From the NCBI GenBank assembly GCA_020726085.1, contig DYTG01000032.1, positions 1-10,375 of the forward strand: a DNA stretch of 10,375 nt, written 5' to 3'. Below, piece by piece: positions 1 to 7,535 of the stretch (its first letter is position 1; each line of letters begins with the position of its first letter). The DNA comes from Sulfurovum sp. Lineage in GTDB: Bacteria; Campylobacterota; Campylobacteria; Campylobacterales; Sulfurovaceae. Both the position numbers and the translations under genes were made by a program. The notes beneath the pieces are model-generated. The model saw only the letters and a program-made list of their open reading frames with translations, searched no databases and was not told the origin of the DNA.

Positions 1-76
1 CAATATGGGTTGCACAATAAATTCTTTTTTGATATTTAATATTGTACCTTATGAAGTACCTTTTGTCAATATTTTA

Positions 77-1972
77 TCAACCCTCTAGCTCTTCTATCCA
101 CGCCTGACAAGAGGCATCGCTGGGCATTTTCCAATCGGCACGAGGACTTAGGGCAATCGTTCCTACTTTGATACCATCGGGCATGGCGTTGCGTTTGAAC
201 TGTTGGGTAAAAAAGCGTTGTAAAAAAAGAATAAGCCACTTTTTGATTGTCGCTTTGTCGTACTCTTTGAAGGCATAGTGAGCCAAAAAGAGTATTTTTG
301 AGGGTTTTGCTCCGTATTTTATCATGTGGTAGAGGAAAAAATCGTGCAATTCATAGGGTCCTATGATGGTTTGTGTCTCTTGTTCTATCCTATCGTCTTT
401 GTGAGGTAGTAGTTCGGGAGAGATTGGGGTATCAAGAATATCAACCAAAATCTCTTTGATGCGCTCATCGTAGGTAAAGTACTCCACAAGATAGCTAATC
501 AATGTCTTGGGAATACCGCTATTGAGTCCATACATGCTCATGTGATCCCCATTGTAGGTACTCCACCCCAAAGCAATTTCACTCAAATCTCCCGTGCCTA
601 TCACTAAACCTCCCTCTTTGTTGGCGATATTCATCAAGATAGTCGTTCGTATCCGTGCTTGGACATTTTCATAGGTGACATCATAGGTATCTTTGTCGTG
701 TCCTATCGCTTCAAACTCTGCCAAAGCCAAATTGCCAATAGGAATAGTGCGAAGTGTGACACCCAGTGCTTCACAAAGCTTTACGGCGTTGGATTGGGTG
801 CGGTTTGTCGTGCCAAATCCTGGCATGGTAATGGCAATAATATCTTTCGCATCTTTGCTCATAATCTCAAAAGCACGATAGGTAGCCAAAAGTGCCAACG
901 TCGAATCAAGCCCCCCAGAGATACCTATCACGGCTTTTGCGATACGGGTGTGTTGGAGGCGTTTGATAAGTCCATGGGCTACAATAGTAATAATCTCTTC
1001 GCACACCTCTTGACGCTTGGCTGGATTGGAGGGAACAAAGGGGTGTTTCTCAATGGTACGATGAAGCTCGTCGATAGTAGCCATTTTGTTGAGAGTAATC
1101 GCTCGAGTAGGGGAGGGGATACTATCGCCAAAGTAGGATTGATGATGGCGTAGCCAAATAAGTTTGCCCAAATCAATATCGGCTCGAATGGTGCTACTCT
1201 CTAGGGCAAATCGCTTGTTTTTGACGACAATTGTGCCGTATTCACCTATCATTGCATCCCCACCAAAGAGTGTATCGCTACTGGACTCTCCAACCCCACA
1301 CGAGCTATAGGCATAAGCACACACGAGTCTTGCACTTTGAGTAGAGACGAGTTGGGTTCGATAGCGCGATTTGCCTACAAGCTCATTACTAGCCGAGAGA
1401 TTAAAAATAAGATTGGCCCCATTGATTGCCATTTGGTTGCTAGGGGGTAAAATCGCCCACAAATCTTCGCATATTTCAATCCCAAAAATCATATCCGCCC
1501 CATCGCAAAAGAGCAAATCGACACCAAAAGGTATCTCTTTGCCCAATAGATTTAAGGTTTTTGAGTGTAAACTGATACCCGATTGAAAGTAGCGTTTTTC
1601 ATAAAACTCATTTTTGTTAGGCAAATAGCTTTTGGGTACAACGCCTACAATATGACCGTTTTGCACTACAGCTCCACAGTTGTAGAGACGATGCTCAAAA
1701 GCAACCACAATCCCGATAATGGCAACTGTAGGAATCTGTTTGGTAGATGTCAATAGGTGTGCTAAGGCTTTGTTTTGAGCTTCTATTAAGTTTTGATTAA
1801 GAAATAAATCCCCCACACTGTAGCCCGTAATACAAAGCTCTGGGAAGAGTACGACGGAGGTGCCATGGCGATACTCTTCGTGAATGATAGCAATAATCTC
1901 TTGAATATTTTGGCTAGGATTGGCTAGAGTGACTTTGGGGACGCTACTGGCAATACGATAAAACCCGTGCAT
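77..1972 (-). CDS. nadE: Glutamine-dependent NAD+ synthetase
   Basis: This enzyme makes NAD+ from deamido-NAD+ (nicotinate adenine dinucleotide), ATP and glutamine, the last step of NAD synthesis in the cytoplasm. The 631-residue protein has two domains. Residues 1-290 are a nitrilase-type glutaminase with the expected Glu-Lys-Cys triad: E45 in FPEL, K114 in VPKSYLPN and C168 in GIEICEDLW. Residues 325-631 are the ammonia-using synthetase, with the PP-loop ISGGLDST at 351-358 and the conserved GTGDLSEIALGW stretch at 459-470. The length fits the long two-domain bacterial class (about 630-680 residues), not the short ammonia-only class. The ATG has AGGAG (1978-1982) five bases upstream. It follows the 69-residue gene by 27 bp and probably shares its transcript. 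No disruption is seen. Confidence 0.96.
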   Translation of the reverse strand: MHGFYRIASSVPKVTLANPSQNIQEIIAIIHEEYRHGTSVVLFPELCITGYSVGDLFLNQNLIEAQNKALAHLLTSTKQIPTVAIIGIVVAFEHRLYNCGAVVQNGHIVGVVPKSYLPNKNEFYEKRYFQSGISLHSKTLNLLGKEIPFGVDLLFCDGADMIFGIEICEDLWAILPPSNQMAINGANLIFNLSASNELVGKSRYRTQLVSTQSARLVCAYAYSSCGVGESSSDTLFGGDAMIGEYGTIVVKNKRFALESSTIRADIDLGKLIWLRHHQSYFGDSIPSPTRAITLNKMATIDELHRTIEKHPFVPSNPAKRQEVCEEIITIVAHGLIKRLQHTRIAKAVIGISGGLDSTLALLATYRAFEIMSKDAKDIIAITMPGFGTTNRTQSNAVKLCEALGVTLRTIPIGNLALAEFEAIGHDKDTYDVTYENVQARIRTTILMNIANKEGGLVIGTGDLSEIALGWSTYNGDHMSMYGLNSGIPKTLISYLVEYFTYDERIKEILVDILDTPISPELLPHKDDRIEQETQTIIGPYELHDFFLYHMIKYGAKPSKILFLAHYAFKEYDKATIKKWLILFLQRFFTQQFKRNAMPDGIKVGTIALSPRADWKMPSDASCQAWIEELEG

Positions 1973-1999
1973 TTTTGCTCCTAATTTTTGTTTTATAAT

Positions 2000-2209
2000 T
2001 TATAATTTGCAATAATATTGCCTATCTCTTAATCCTCCCTTTGAGACTCCTAATCTTCTAAGCGTTCCATAAAGCTCTAGTTCGGCTTCGTCGTGGTCTA
2101 TGTTGGCGTTGGATGGAGTAACGGTAACGGTAATTTGAGGTATGAGTCTCAAAAAATCTACGATGGTTTCAAGTTGCTCGTCAGGTACTTCGATGGATAG
2201 GGTTTTCAT
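2000..2209 (-). CDS. Small 69-residue protein, unknown, antitoxin-like N-terminus
   Basis: I do not recognise this protein. It starts with a basic-hydrophobic strand followed by an amphipathic helix (KTLSIEVPDEQLETIVDFL). That pattern recalls small type II antitoxins and similar beta-alpha proteins, but it is not diagnostic. The middle is acidic (HDEAELELYG) and the C-terminus is basic and aromatic (GLRDRQYYCKL). There is no signal peptide or TM. Translation is well supported: a perfect AGGAGG (2214-2219) sits four bases before the ATG. No toxin-like gene lies next to it; lpxD is upstream and nadE is 27 bp downstream. It is likely co-transcribed with nadE. The 103-bp gap above it (2210-2312) is very AT-rich and could hold a promoter, but I cannot choose one. 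Confidence 0.72.
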   Translation of the reverse strand: MKTLSIEVPDEQLETIVDFLRLIPQITVTVTPSNANIDHDEAELELYGTLRRLGVSKGGLRDRQYYCKL

Positions 2210-2312
2210 TTTGCCTCCTAATATTATTTTTAATCGTATCTAAATGCTCTAAATATATTTTACTTAACATAATATCTATTCTATTGTAAATATTTTAAAC
2301 GCCACAATCGCC

Positions 2313-3263
2313 CTATTTGATCAATCGAGTAATTTTGGCTTGTATTTTTCTCCATATTTTAAGTTCAATAGCAGGAAAACCTGCGTAAGTGTTATGACCT
2401 TGAAGTGATTTTGTGACACCACTTTTTCCAGCGATTGTGGTAAAATCTCCCATATGTAAATGCCCCGAAGCAGCACTTTGACCTCCCATGACAAGATTTC
2501 TACCGCTTGTGGTACTACCTGCAAGTCCCACTTGCCCCGCCAATAAGGAGTGTTCTCCGATGATGCAGTTGTGTGCAATATGTACCAAATTGTCAAGTTT
2601 AGAGCCTCGTGAAATGATAGTAGAATCAAATATCGCTCTATCAATAGTGCAATTAGCCCCTATCTCTACATCGTCTTCAATAACAGTGTTGCCGTTTTGG
2701 TAGATTTTGATATGCTCACCACTTTTGGTGTGGGAAAATCCGTAACCATCAGAACCTATGACGCTTCCGCTATGAATAATAACATTTGAACCAATAAGAC
2801 AATGGTGGTAGATGGATACATTGGGATAGATTAAGGTGTTGTTGCCTATTGCGACATTATCACCGATGTAAGAGTTGGCTAGTATGGTGACATTGTTACC
2901 TATAGTAACGTTTTGCCCCAATCTAACACTTGTATCAATATCGCACCCCTCCCCTATTTTGGGACTATTGCTACGCGTTGAAATGGTATGAGCAAAGAGC
3001 TTAGAAGCATAGGCAAGTTTGAGATAAGGTTCAGATGTAATGAGCTTGATAGCACTTTTGGGTGCATACTCCAGGTATTTGGACTCTAGCAAAACAGCAC
3101 CCGCTTGCGTTTGTTTAAGATCTTGGATGTAACTATCGGCGTTGATGAAGCTTAAACTACGAGGCGTTGCGTGGGCGAGATTGTTGATAGAATCTATCGC
3201 AATATCATCGCCCTCAAAAGCAATATCAAGCACGTGAGCGATTTGACTTAGTAAGTATTTCAC
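2313..3263 (-). CDS. lpxD: UDP-3-O-(3-hydroxyacyl)glucosamine N-acyltransferase
   Basis: LpxD transfers a 3-hydroxyacyl chain from acyl carrier protein to the amine of UDP-3-O-acyl-glucosamine, the third step of lipid A synthesis, in the cytoplasm. The 316-residue length is slightly below E. coli LpxD (341). Residues 1-95 form the uridine-binding N-terminal domain. Residues 100-285 are left-handed beta-helix hexapeptide repeats, for example IGNNVTI, IGDNVAI and IGSNVII. The hallmark block HIAHNCIIG places the likely catalytic His at 231. AGQVGLAGS and GGQSAASGH follow, and the C-terminal helix is basic. The start is GTG. Its Shine-Dalgarno AAGGA overlaps the TAA stop of the kinase-like gene 9 bp upstream, so translation is probably coupled. 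It is the last gene of the tight operon starting at 7509. Confidence 0.96.
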   Translation of the reverse strand: MKYLLSQIAHVLDIAFEGDDIAIDSINNLAHATPRSLSFINADSYIQDLKQTQAGAVLLESKYLEYAPKSAIKLITSEPYLKLAYASKLFAHTISTRSNSPKIGEGCDIDTSVRLGQNVTIGNNVTILANSYIGDNVAIGNNTLIYPNVSIYHHCLIGSNVIIHSGSVIGSDGYGFSHTKSGEHIKIYQNGNTVIEDDVEIGANCTIDRAIFDSTIISRGSKLDNLVHIAHNCIIGEHSLLAGQVGLAGSTTSGRNLVMGGQSAASGHLHMGDFTTIAGKSGVTKSLQGHNTYAGFPAIELKIWRKIQAKITRLIK

Positions 3264-3272
3264 ACAATATCC

Positions 3273-5897
3273 TTAAAAACTTCGTTGGAATACATCAATA
3301 TTAAGCAAGAGTTTCTTAAGCTCTTCATCGAATCTTTCCATAAATTTAGGCAATTGATCTTGTCGGTTGTACATAAAGAGCTGATGGATTTCGTTAAGCA
3401 TCAAATGCATATCTTTTGCTCCAATGGCTTGTGAAATTCCTTTCATATCCATAGCCAAACTTTTGGCTTGTACGTAACGTTTTTGTTCGACTAGTTTTCT
3501 GAAAGTTTCGTTGCTGTTGCCATAGGTCTCTACAAACTCTTTGAGGACTTTGGCATACATATCCTCATTGTCATTGGCTCTTGATACACCCTCTTGAATA
3601 TCCAAAATATTGGGAACGGTATCAAAAATACCTTTTGATTTTTTCGCTACAATCTCTTTTTGAAGTTTATTAATATCAACGGCCTCCAAAAATTTACTAA
3701 AGGCAGTATAGAGTGTGCCAATACGCATAGGTGTAGTGAGGTGAGCATTCATTCCTTCTGCTACCATAAGTTCTACCTCTTCAGGGATGTGTGAACCGCT
3801 CATACCCAGAATAGGCAAGTCTCTAAATTGGGAGTTCTCACGAATTTTACGTGCCACAACATACCCATCTATGATAGGCAAATTGAGATTGAGAATGACT
3901 AGATTAAAGTTATTGTAATATTTGCTAAGTTCTTGAAGAACATCTTCACCATTATCAGCAACCTCACACTCAATACCAGACTCCTCTAGGATGCCCAAAA
4001 GAACTCTTTGATTAATTTTGTTGGGCTCGCCAATGAGAACTTTGGATTTCATAAAGACGGAGAAGTTGGAGCGTTCGATACTGGCTGTCTCTTCAAACTC
4101 CTCTTTGTAGACCTCCAAAGTAGTTCGTGGTGCTGCGTTTTCAACGCTCTCAAGCTCTTTCCAATAGATTGAACGAATCACCTCTTCTATGCGTGAGGGA
4201 GAGAGAGGACGTGAGAGATAGATATCAACTAAATTGGCTTTTTTGCCTCTTAGTTCATCATCATCTTCTTCGTTGGAGCTACCCGACATGGATGTAAGTG
4301 CAACGATTTTGAGATTGTGTTTATTTTTAATGTTTTCCAAAAAGAGAATGTTGTTGCGATCAAAGAGACGCTCATCAATGATTAAAATATCTTGTTCGCC
4401 CATAAGTGCTTCATTGTCTCGTACTGTAGCAGCAGATTGAACCAAAACATTATTAAGGTAGAGCTTGAACATATTTTGAATAGCCCATGAAGAGTCGGAA
4501 TTTTTATCAATAATCATCACTTTTTTATTGACTACAACCGCATGAAGTTTCTTGTAGATAGCCAAAATAGTTTTTTCTCCTCTGTAGTTACTCATCTCCT
4601 CATAAGGCATTTTGAAAGTAAAAGTGGTACCTTTGCCAAACTGACTTTGGGCATTTATCTCACCCCCCATATGGCGTAAAAGCTCTTTGGTAATGTAGAG
4701 TCCCAATGAGTTGTTGGTGCTTCGATTGGCATCATCGCTTGTATCACTATCGTAATCAAAAGCATCAAAAAGTTTTTCTATTTTATCTTTTTTGATACCA
4801 ATTCCCGTATCCGTGATACTAAAAGAGAGAGCGTTTTTGTTTTGGATTTTGGCAGTAGTAATAGAGAGCTTGACTTCGCCTCTTGAGGTAAATTTGAAAG
4901 CGTTTTCAAGCAGATTTGCTAAAAGTTGGCTCAAACGCCCAGCATCGCCCACAATGGCTTTGGGAACATCAATGCCAATATCGAAGATGAAATCAATAAG
5001 GTGTTTGTTTTTGTTTTTAAATTTATTAGCTATTAAACCCGATACTTCATTGAGGACATCATTGATATCAAAGGGTTCGCTTTTGAGCATAATATTGCCC
5101 GATTTGATTTTAAGAAACTCAATAAGGTCATTGGTCGTATCTTTGAGCATCGTATCGGCTTTTTTAATGTCTCGTATCTTCTCATCGAATGATTTTTTGG
5201 ATATTTTGGTAATAGGAGCATCCAAAATCTTATCACGTTCTTGCATAACCTCTTTGGTAGTATCGTGGATTTTGTCTCCTACTGAGGATAGAAGTTTGCT
5301 TTGATCCTCTTCGAGTTTAAACTGTTTGGCATACATCTCTTTTTGAAGTTTTCGCATACTTTTGTTTTGAAAAAAAGACCAAAGCAAAATCAGCAATGAA
5401 AAAATACCCAATCCGCCCAACGCTATCCAAAGTTTTTGATTGCTATCAAATTGCTCTTGTTGCATTTTTGTTGATTGAATTTTTGCCACTTGCTCTTCAA
5501 TGGCAACTTTCATCTCATTAGCAATTTTGGCTTCTTTTTGGGCTTTGTTGGCTTCATCAATTTGGATATAACCGTAACGTACAATAAATGCTTTGGGATA
5601 GTACTCATGAATTTTGAGATAAGCAAAGGCTAAAATCTGCTCATCATAAAAGGGTTTAAGCTCCATTATCAATTTAGAAGAGACCTCTTTGAGTGAGATT
5701 TCAATCTTCTTCTTTTCTTGAAGTTTCTTCAAATCACTATCCAAATCAATAATGCTCTTAATTCTTTGAGTTACTTCCAAAGTATCTGCTTTTGAATCAA
5801 ATTGACCTATTGCAATTGAACCGTAGTTCTCTTTTTTGGAATCGGCAATTAATGGTATTGCAAAAAGTGCAAATAGAATTACAAAGATAAATCGCAT
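3273..5897 (-). CDS. Hybrid sensor histidine kinase homologue with degenerate phosphorelay sites (pseudo-kinase)
   Basis: This is an inner-membrane protein of 874 residues, counted from the ATG at 5897. It has a signal peptide (1-18), a periplasmic SPOR-like domain (about 24-110) and a TM (156-176). These are followed by a coiled coil, a HisKA-like helix pair (200-265), HATPase_c (312-432), receiver 1 (459-577), receiver 2 (618-740) and an HPt-like bundle (776-862). ATP-site features kept are the N-box N332, G1 DTGIGI (363-368) and GKGTTF. G2 is weakened (NNSLGL for GxGLGL). The H-box His is replaced by D208 (GDKIHDTT), with a His only at 211. Receiver 2 has N670 for the phospho-Asp, EP for the acidic pair and T722 for Lys. 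The HPt His is M816 (AMDMKG). Receiver 1 keeps D464 and D508. An upstream in-frame TTG at 5921 lacks a ribosome site; GAGGAGAG (5906-5913) serves the ATG. Confidence 0.9.
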   Translation of the reverse strand: MRFIFVILFALFAIPLIADSKKENYGSIAIGQFDSKADTLEVTQRIKSIIDLDSDLKKLQEKKKIEISLKEVSSKLIMELKPFYDEQILAFAYLKIHEYYPKAFIVRYGYIQIDEANKAQKEAKIANEMKVAIEEQVAKIQSTKMQQEQFDSNQKLWIALGGLGIFSLLILLWSFFQNKSMRKLQKEMYAKQFKLEEDQSKLLSSVGDKIHDTTKEVMQERDKILDAPITKISKKSFDEKIRDIKKADTMLKDTTNDLIEFLKIKSGNIMLKSEPFDINDVLNEVSGLIANKFKNKNKHLIDFIFDIGIDVPKAIVGDAGRLSQLLANLLENAFKFTSRGEVKLSITTAKIQNKNALSFSITDTGIGIKKDKIEKLFDAFDYDSDTSDDANRSTNNSLGLYITKELLRHMGGEINAQSQFGKGTTFTFKMPYEEMSNYRGEKTILAIYKKLHAVVVNKKVMIIDKNSDSSWAIQNMFKLYLNNVLVQSAATVRDNEALMGEQDILIIDERLFDRNNILFLENIKNKHNLKIVALTSMSGSSNEEDDDELRGKKANLVDIYLSRPLSPSRIEEVIRSIYWKELESVENAAPRTTLEVYKEEFEETASIERSNFSVFMKSKVLIGEPNKINQRVLLGILEESGIECEVADNGEDVLQELSKYYNNFNLVILNLNLPIIDGYVVARKIRENSQFRDLPILGMSGSHIPEEVELMVAEGMNAHLTTPMRIGTLYTAFSKFLEAVDINKLQKEIVAKKSKGIFDTVPNILDIQEGVSRANDNEDMYAKVLKEFVETYGNSNETFRKLVEQKRYVQAKSLAMDMKGISQAIGAKDMHLMLNEIHQLFMYNRQDQLPKFMERFDEELKKLLLNIDVFQRSF

Positions 5898-5898
5898 A

Positions 5899-6480
5899 CT
5901 ATTTTCTCTCCTCTTTTTCAAATTTTATCTTTTTGTCTTGCATGGTTTTCTGCTCTTGTGAAATTGATTGTGCAATTTTTTCTTGTCGTACCAAGAGTCT
6001 CCTTTGAAGTCTATCAATATCTCTTCGTTGAAGGTAGGATTTTGCTAGAATGATTACAATCACAAAAGCCAATAAAATTAATGCACCCCATAGTGGCAAA
6101 TCTTTTTTGGGAATACGGTTTAAAAATCCTAAAGTATTGATGGTTTCAGCATTGAGTGAGTTTGCAATCTCTTGGATACTAATCTCATCGTTTGGATCAT
6201 AAGGTTTGGGTGGATAGAATCTAAAAGCTTCGGGATAGTTCTTTTTGATAGAAGTCAGCAGCAAAATCGCTTCATGTTCCTCTTGAGGCAACTCAATGGT
6301 TACAAGTTGATAGTTTTTAATCTTTATAATCTTGCTCTTTTGTTTTTCTTGTATCATTGTATTGAGCAGATCTTCGGCTTCAATGGTACTTTTGGTAGCT
6401 TTGATGACAAGTAGATTTTGTACCCCAGAGGCTTCAAGCATTATAAGAATGGATAAAAAAAGAAAAACTCTTAAAATCAT
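5899..6480 (-). CDS. Periplasmic SPOR-like, single-TM, coiled-coil membrane protein
   Basis: The function is unknown. The 193-residue protein has a signal peptide (MILRVFLFLSILIMLEASG, about 1-18) and a periplasmic alpha/beta domain (21-95). It then has one TM (128-147, LPLWGALILLAFVIVIILAK) and a highly charged cytoplasmic coiled coil (150-193, rich in R, K, E and Q). The periplasmic part resembles a SPOR-type fold: a strand, an EAEDLL helix, a strand ending in LVTIEL, then a helix ending in NYPEAFRFY. The same pattern, ending YYPKAF, occurs in the periplasmic part of the kinase-like protein encoded next. The stop TAG is separated from that gene's ATG by a single base, and this gene carries the neighbour's ribosome site. 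The upstream gene ends 9 bp away. Its own Shine-Dalgarno is weak, which suggests translational coupling. A partner or co-sensor of the kinase homologue is the natural inference. Confidence 0.9.
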   Translation of the reverse strand: MILRVFLFLSILIMLEASGVQNLLVIKATKSTIEAEDLLNTMIQEKQKSKIIKIKNYQLVTIELPQEEHEAILLLTSIKKNYPEAFRFYPPKPYDPNDEISIQEIANSLNAETINTLGFLNRIPKKDLPLWGALILLAFVIVIILAKSYLQRRDIDRLQRRLLVRQEKIAQSISQEQKTMQDKKIKFEKEERK

Positions 6481-6489
6481 ACCTGCTAC

Positions 6490-7509
6490 CTAGAATATAT
6501 CATTGATATTTTTATCGTAAATGGCTTTTATGTGATAGTTGATGACTCTTTTGGCATCAACCAAAGCCTCTTGTGCTTGGCTTGAGAGTGACCCTTGAGC
6601 TACAATGGGCGTGGATAATAGCTCCAATATGCCATCGACAAGCCTTTGAGTATTTTCCATATCGGCTTGTGATTTGTAGTGGTAGCTCTCAAACTCTTGC
6701 TTTTGTTCTATAAGTAATATTCTTTTTAGACGCATATTTTGCTCTTGAAACAAGAGTTTGTAAAAATTGATCATCTCAATGGTTTCATTGATGTGTGCAT
6801 CGACTTTTTCCATTTGGATTTTGCATTCATCTTTTTGGGTGCAATAAAATTGTGCTTCTTGATGGGTTTGTTGGGCTACTCGTAGGTTTTTGGATGCCCT
6901 TAATGAGACTTGGATAGTATAGACAAGGTAGCCAAAAAGCATCGAAACCACCACCAAAACAGCAACTCCTGTAAACATATTGGCATGACTCAACGATTTT
7001 TCACCAATCTGCGACAATACTACCGCAAGAGAGTGACTATCACCAATGAGTCCCCATGGAGTATGCGTAGCCTCTAGGGCAAGATAGAGCAATCCAACGG
7101 CCAAAAGGAGTGCAAAAACAACACCTATTGCAAAAGAAGAGAGTTTGCCCGAAAACACCTCTTGCACCTCTATCACACCCTCTTGGGCTTTGCTTTGTAC
7201 CGTTTTAATATCGATTTTTGCCTCTTCTTGAGTGTGAAGCATATCCGATTCAAAGCCCAACTCTAATAGAAGCTCTTCGCTTTGGTTTAATGCACTCTTC
7301 CGCAAATCTTGTTTGCTTTTTTCAAAATTTTCAAGGTCATCTTTGAGCAAAAGCATGCATTCATTGACCTGCTTTTGGGCGTTTTGGATTATTTTTTTGG
7401 TTTCATCGACAATTACGAGTGCCTTTTCGTGTTCGTTTTTGCCTTCAATTGACGTTTGGTCTGTGCTAGAATCTATCTTTTGAATATCAACTACTCTCTC
7501 ATCGCTCAT
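6490..7509 (-). CDS. Two-TM coiled-coil inner-membrane protein, unknown
   Basis: I do not recognise this family. The 339-residue protein has a long charged N-terminal region (1-120) rich in E, K and Q with heptad-like spacing. It has two TMs (about 125-145, SFAIGVVFALLLAVGLLYLAL; and 179-199, MFTGVAVLVVVSMLFGYLVY) joined by a loop of about 33 residues, then a C-terminal helical region (200-339). With cytoplasmic termini the loop would face the periplasm. This is outwardly similar to a chemoreceptor or sensor scaffold, but I see no MCP signalling tip, HAMP, kinase or enzyme motif. It is the first gene of the operon. The ATG is preceded by AAGGAGGGG six bases away, a very strong ribosome site. 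It is followed after 9 bp by the SPOR-like gene. Confidence 0.88.
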   Translation of the reverse strand: MSDERVVDIQKIDSSTDQTSIEGKNEHEKALVIVDETKKIIQNAQKQVNECMLLLKDDLENFEKSKQDLRKSALNQSEELLLELGFESDMLHTQEEAKIDIKTVQSKAQEGVIEVQEVFSGKLSSFAIGVVFALLLAVGLLYLALEATHTPWGLIGDSHSLAVVLSQIGEKSLSHANMFTGVAVLVVVSMLFGYLVYTIQVSLRASKNLRVAQQTHQEAQFYCTQKDECKIQMEKVDAHINETIEMINFYKLLFQEQNMRLKRILLIEQKQEFESYHYKSQADMENTQRLVDGILELLSTPIVAQGSLSSQAQEALVDAKRVINYHIKAIYDKNINDIF

Positions 7510-7535
7510 AAAACCCCTCCTTGATGCAAAACAAA

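Noticed and set aside
38..73. Possible terminator after nadE: GTACCTT repeated directly (44-50, 56-62) and AATATTG/CAATATT arms (38-44, 67-73)
   Set aside because: The stem is AT-rich with a long loop, and there is no T-run on the minus strand after it. The evidence is too weak to call.
659..1153. 164-codon open frame on the plus strand inside nadE
   Set aside because: It is antisense to the conserved PP-loop region of nadE, has no recognisable domain and no clear ribosome site. It is a shadow of the real gene.
2000..2209. A complete toxin-antitoxin pair around the 69-residue protein
   Set aside because: Neither neighbour is toxin-like: nadE and lpxD are full-length metabolic genes and there is no room for another gene.
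4792..5304. 170-codon open frame on the plus strand inside the kinase homologue
   Set aside because: It is antisense to HATPase and HisKA coding sequence. Its Ser/Leu/Ile-rich composition is typical of a reverse-strand shadow.
5895..5921. Earlier TTG start for the kinase homologue at 5921
   Set aside because: It has no ribosome site, would overlap the upstream gene by 23 bases and adds KKRREN-type residues before an already good signal peptide. The ATG at 5897 has GAGGAGAG at suitable spacing.
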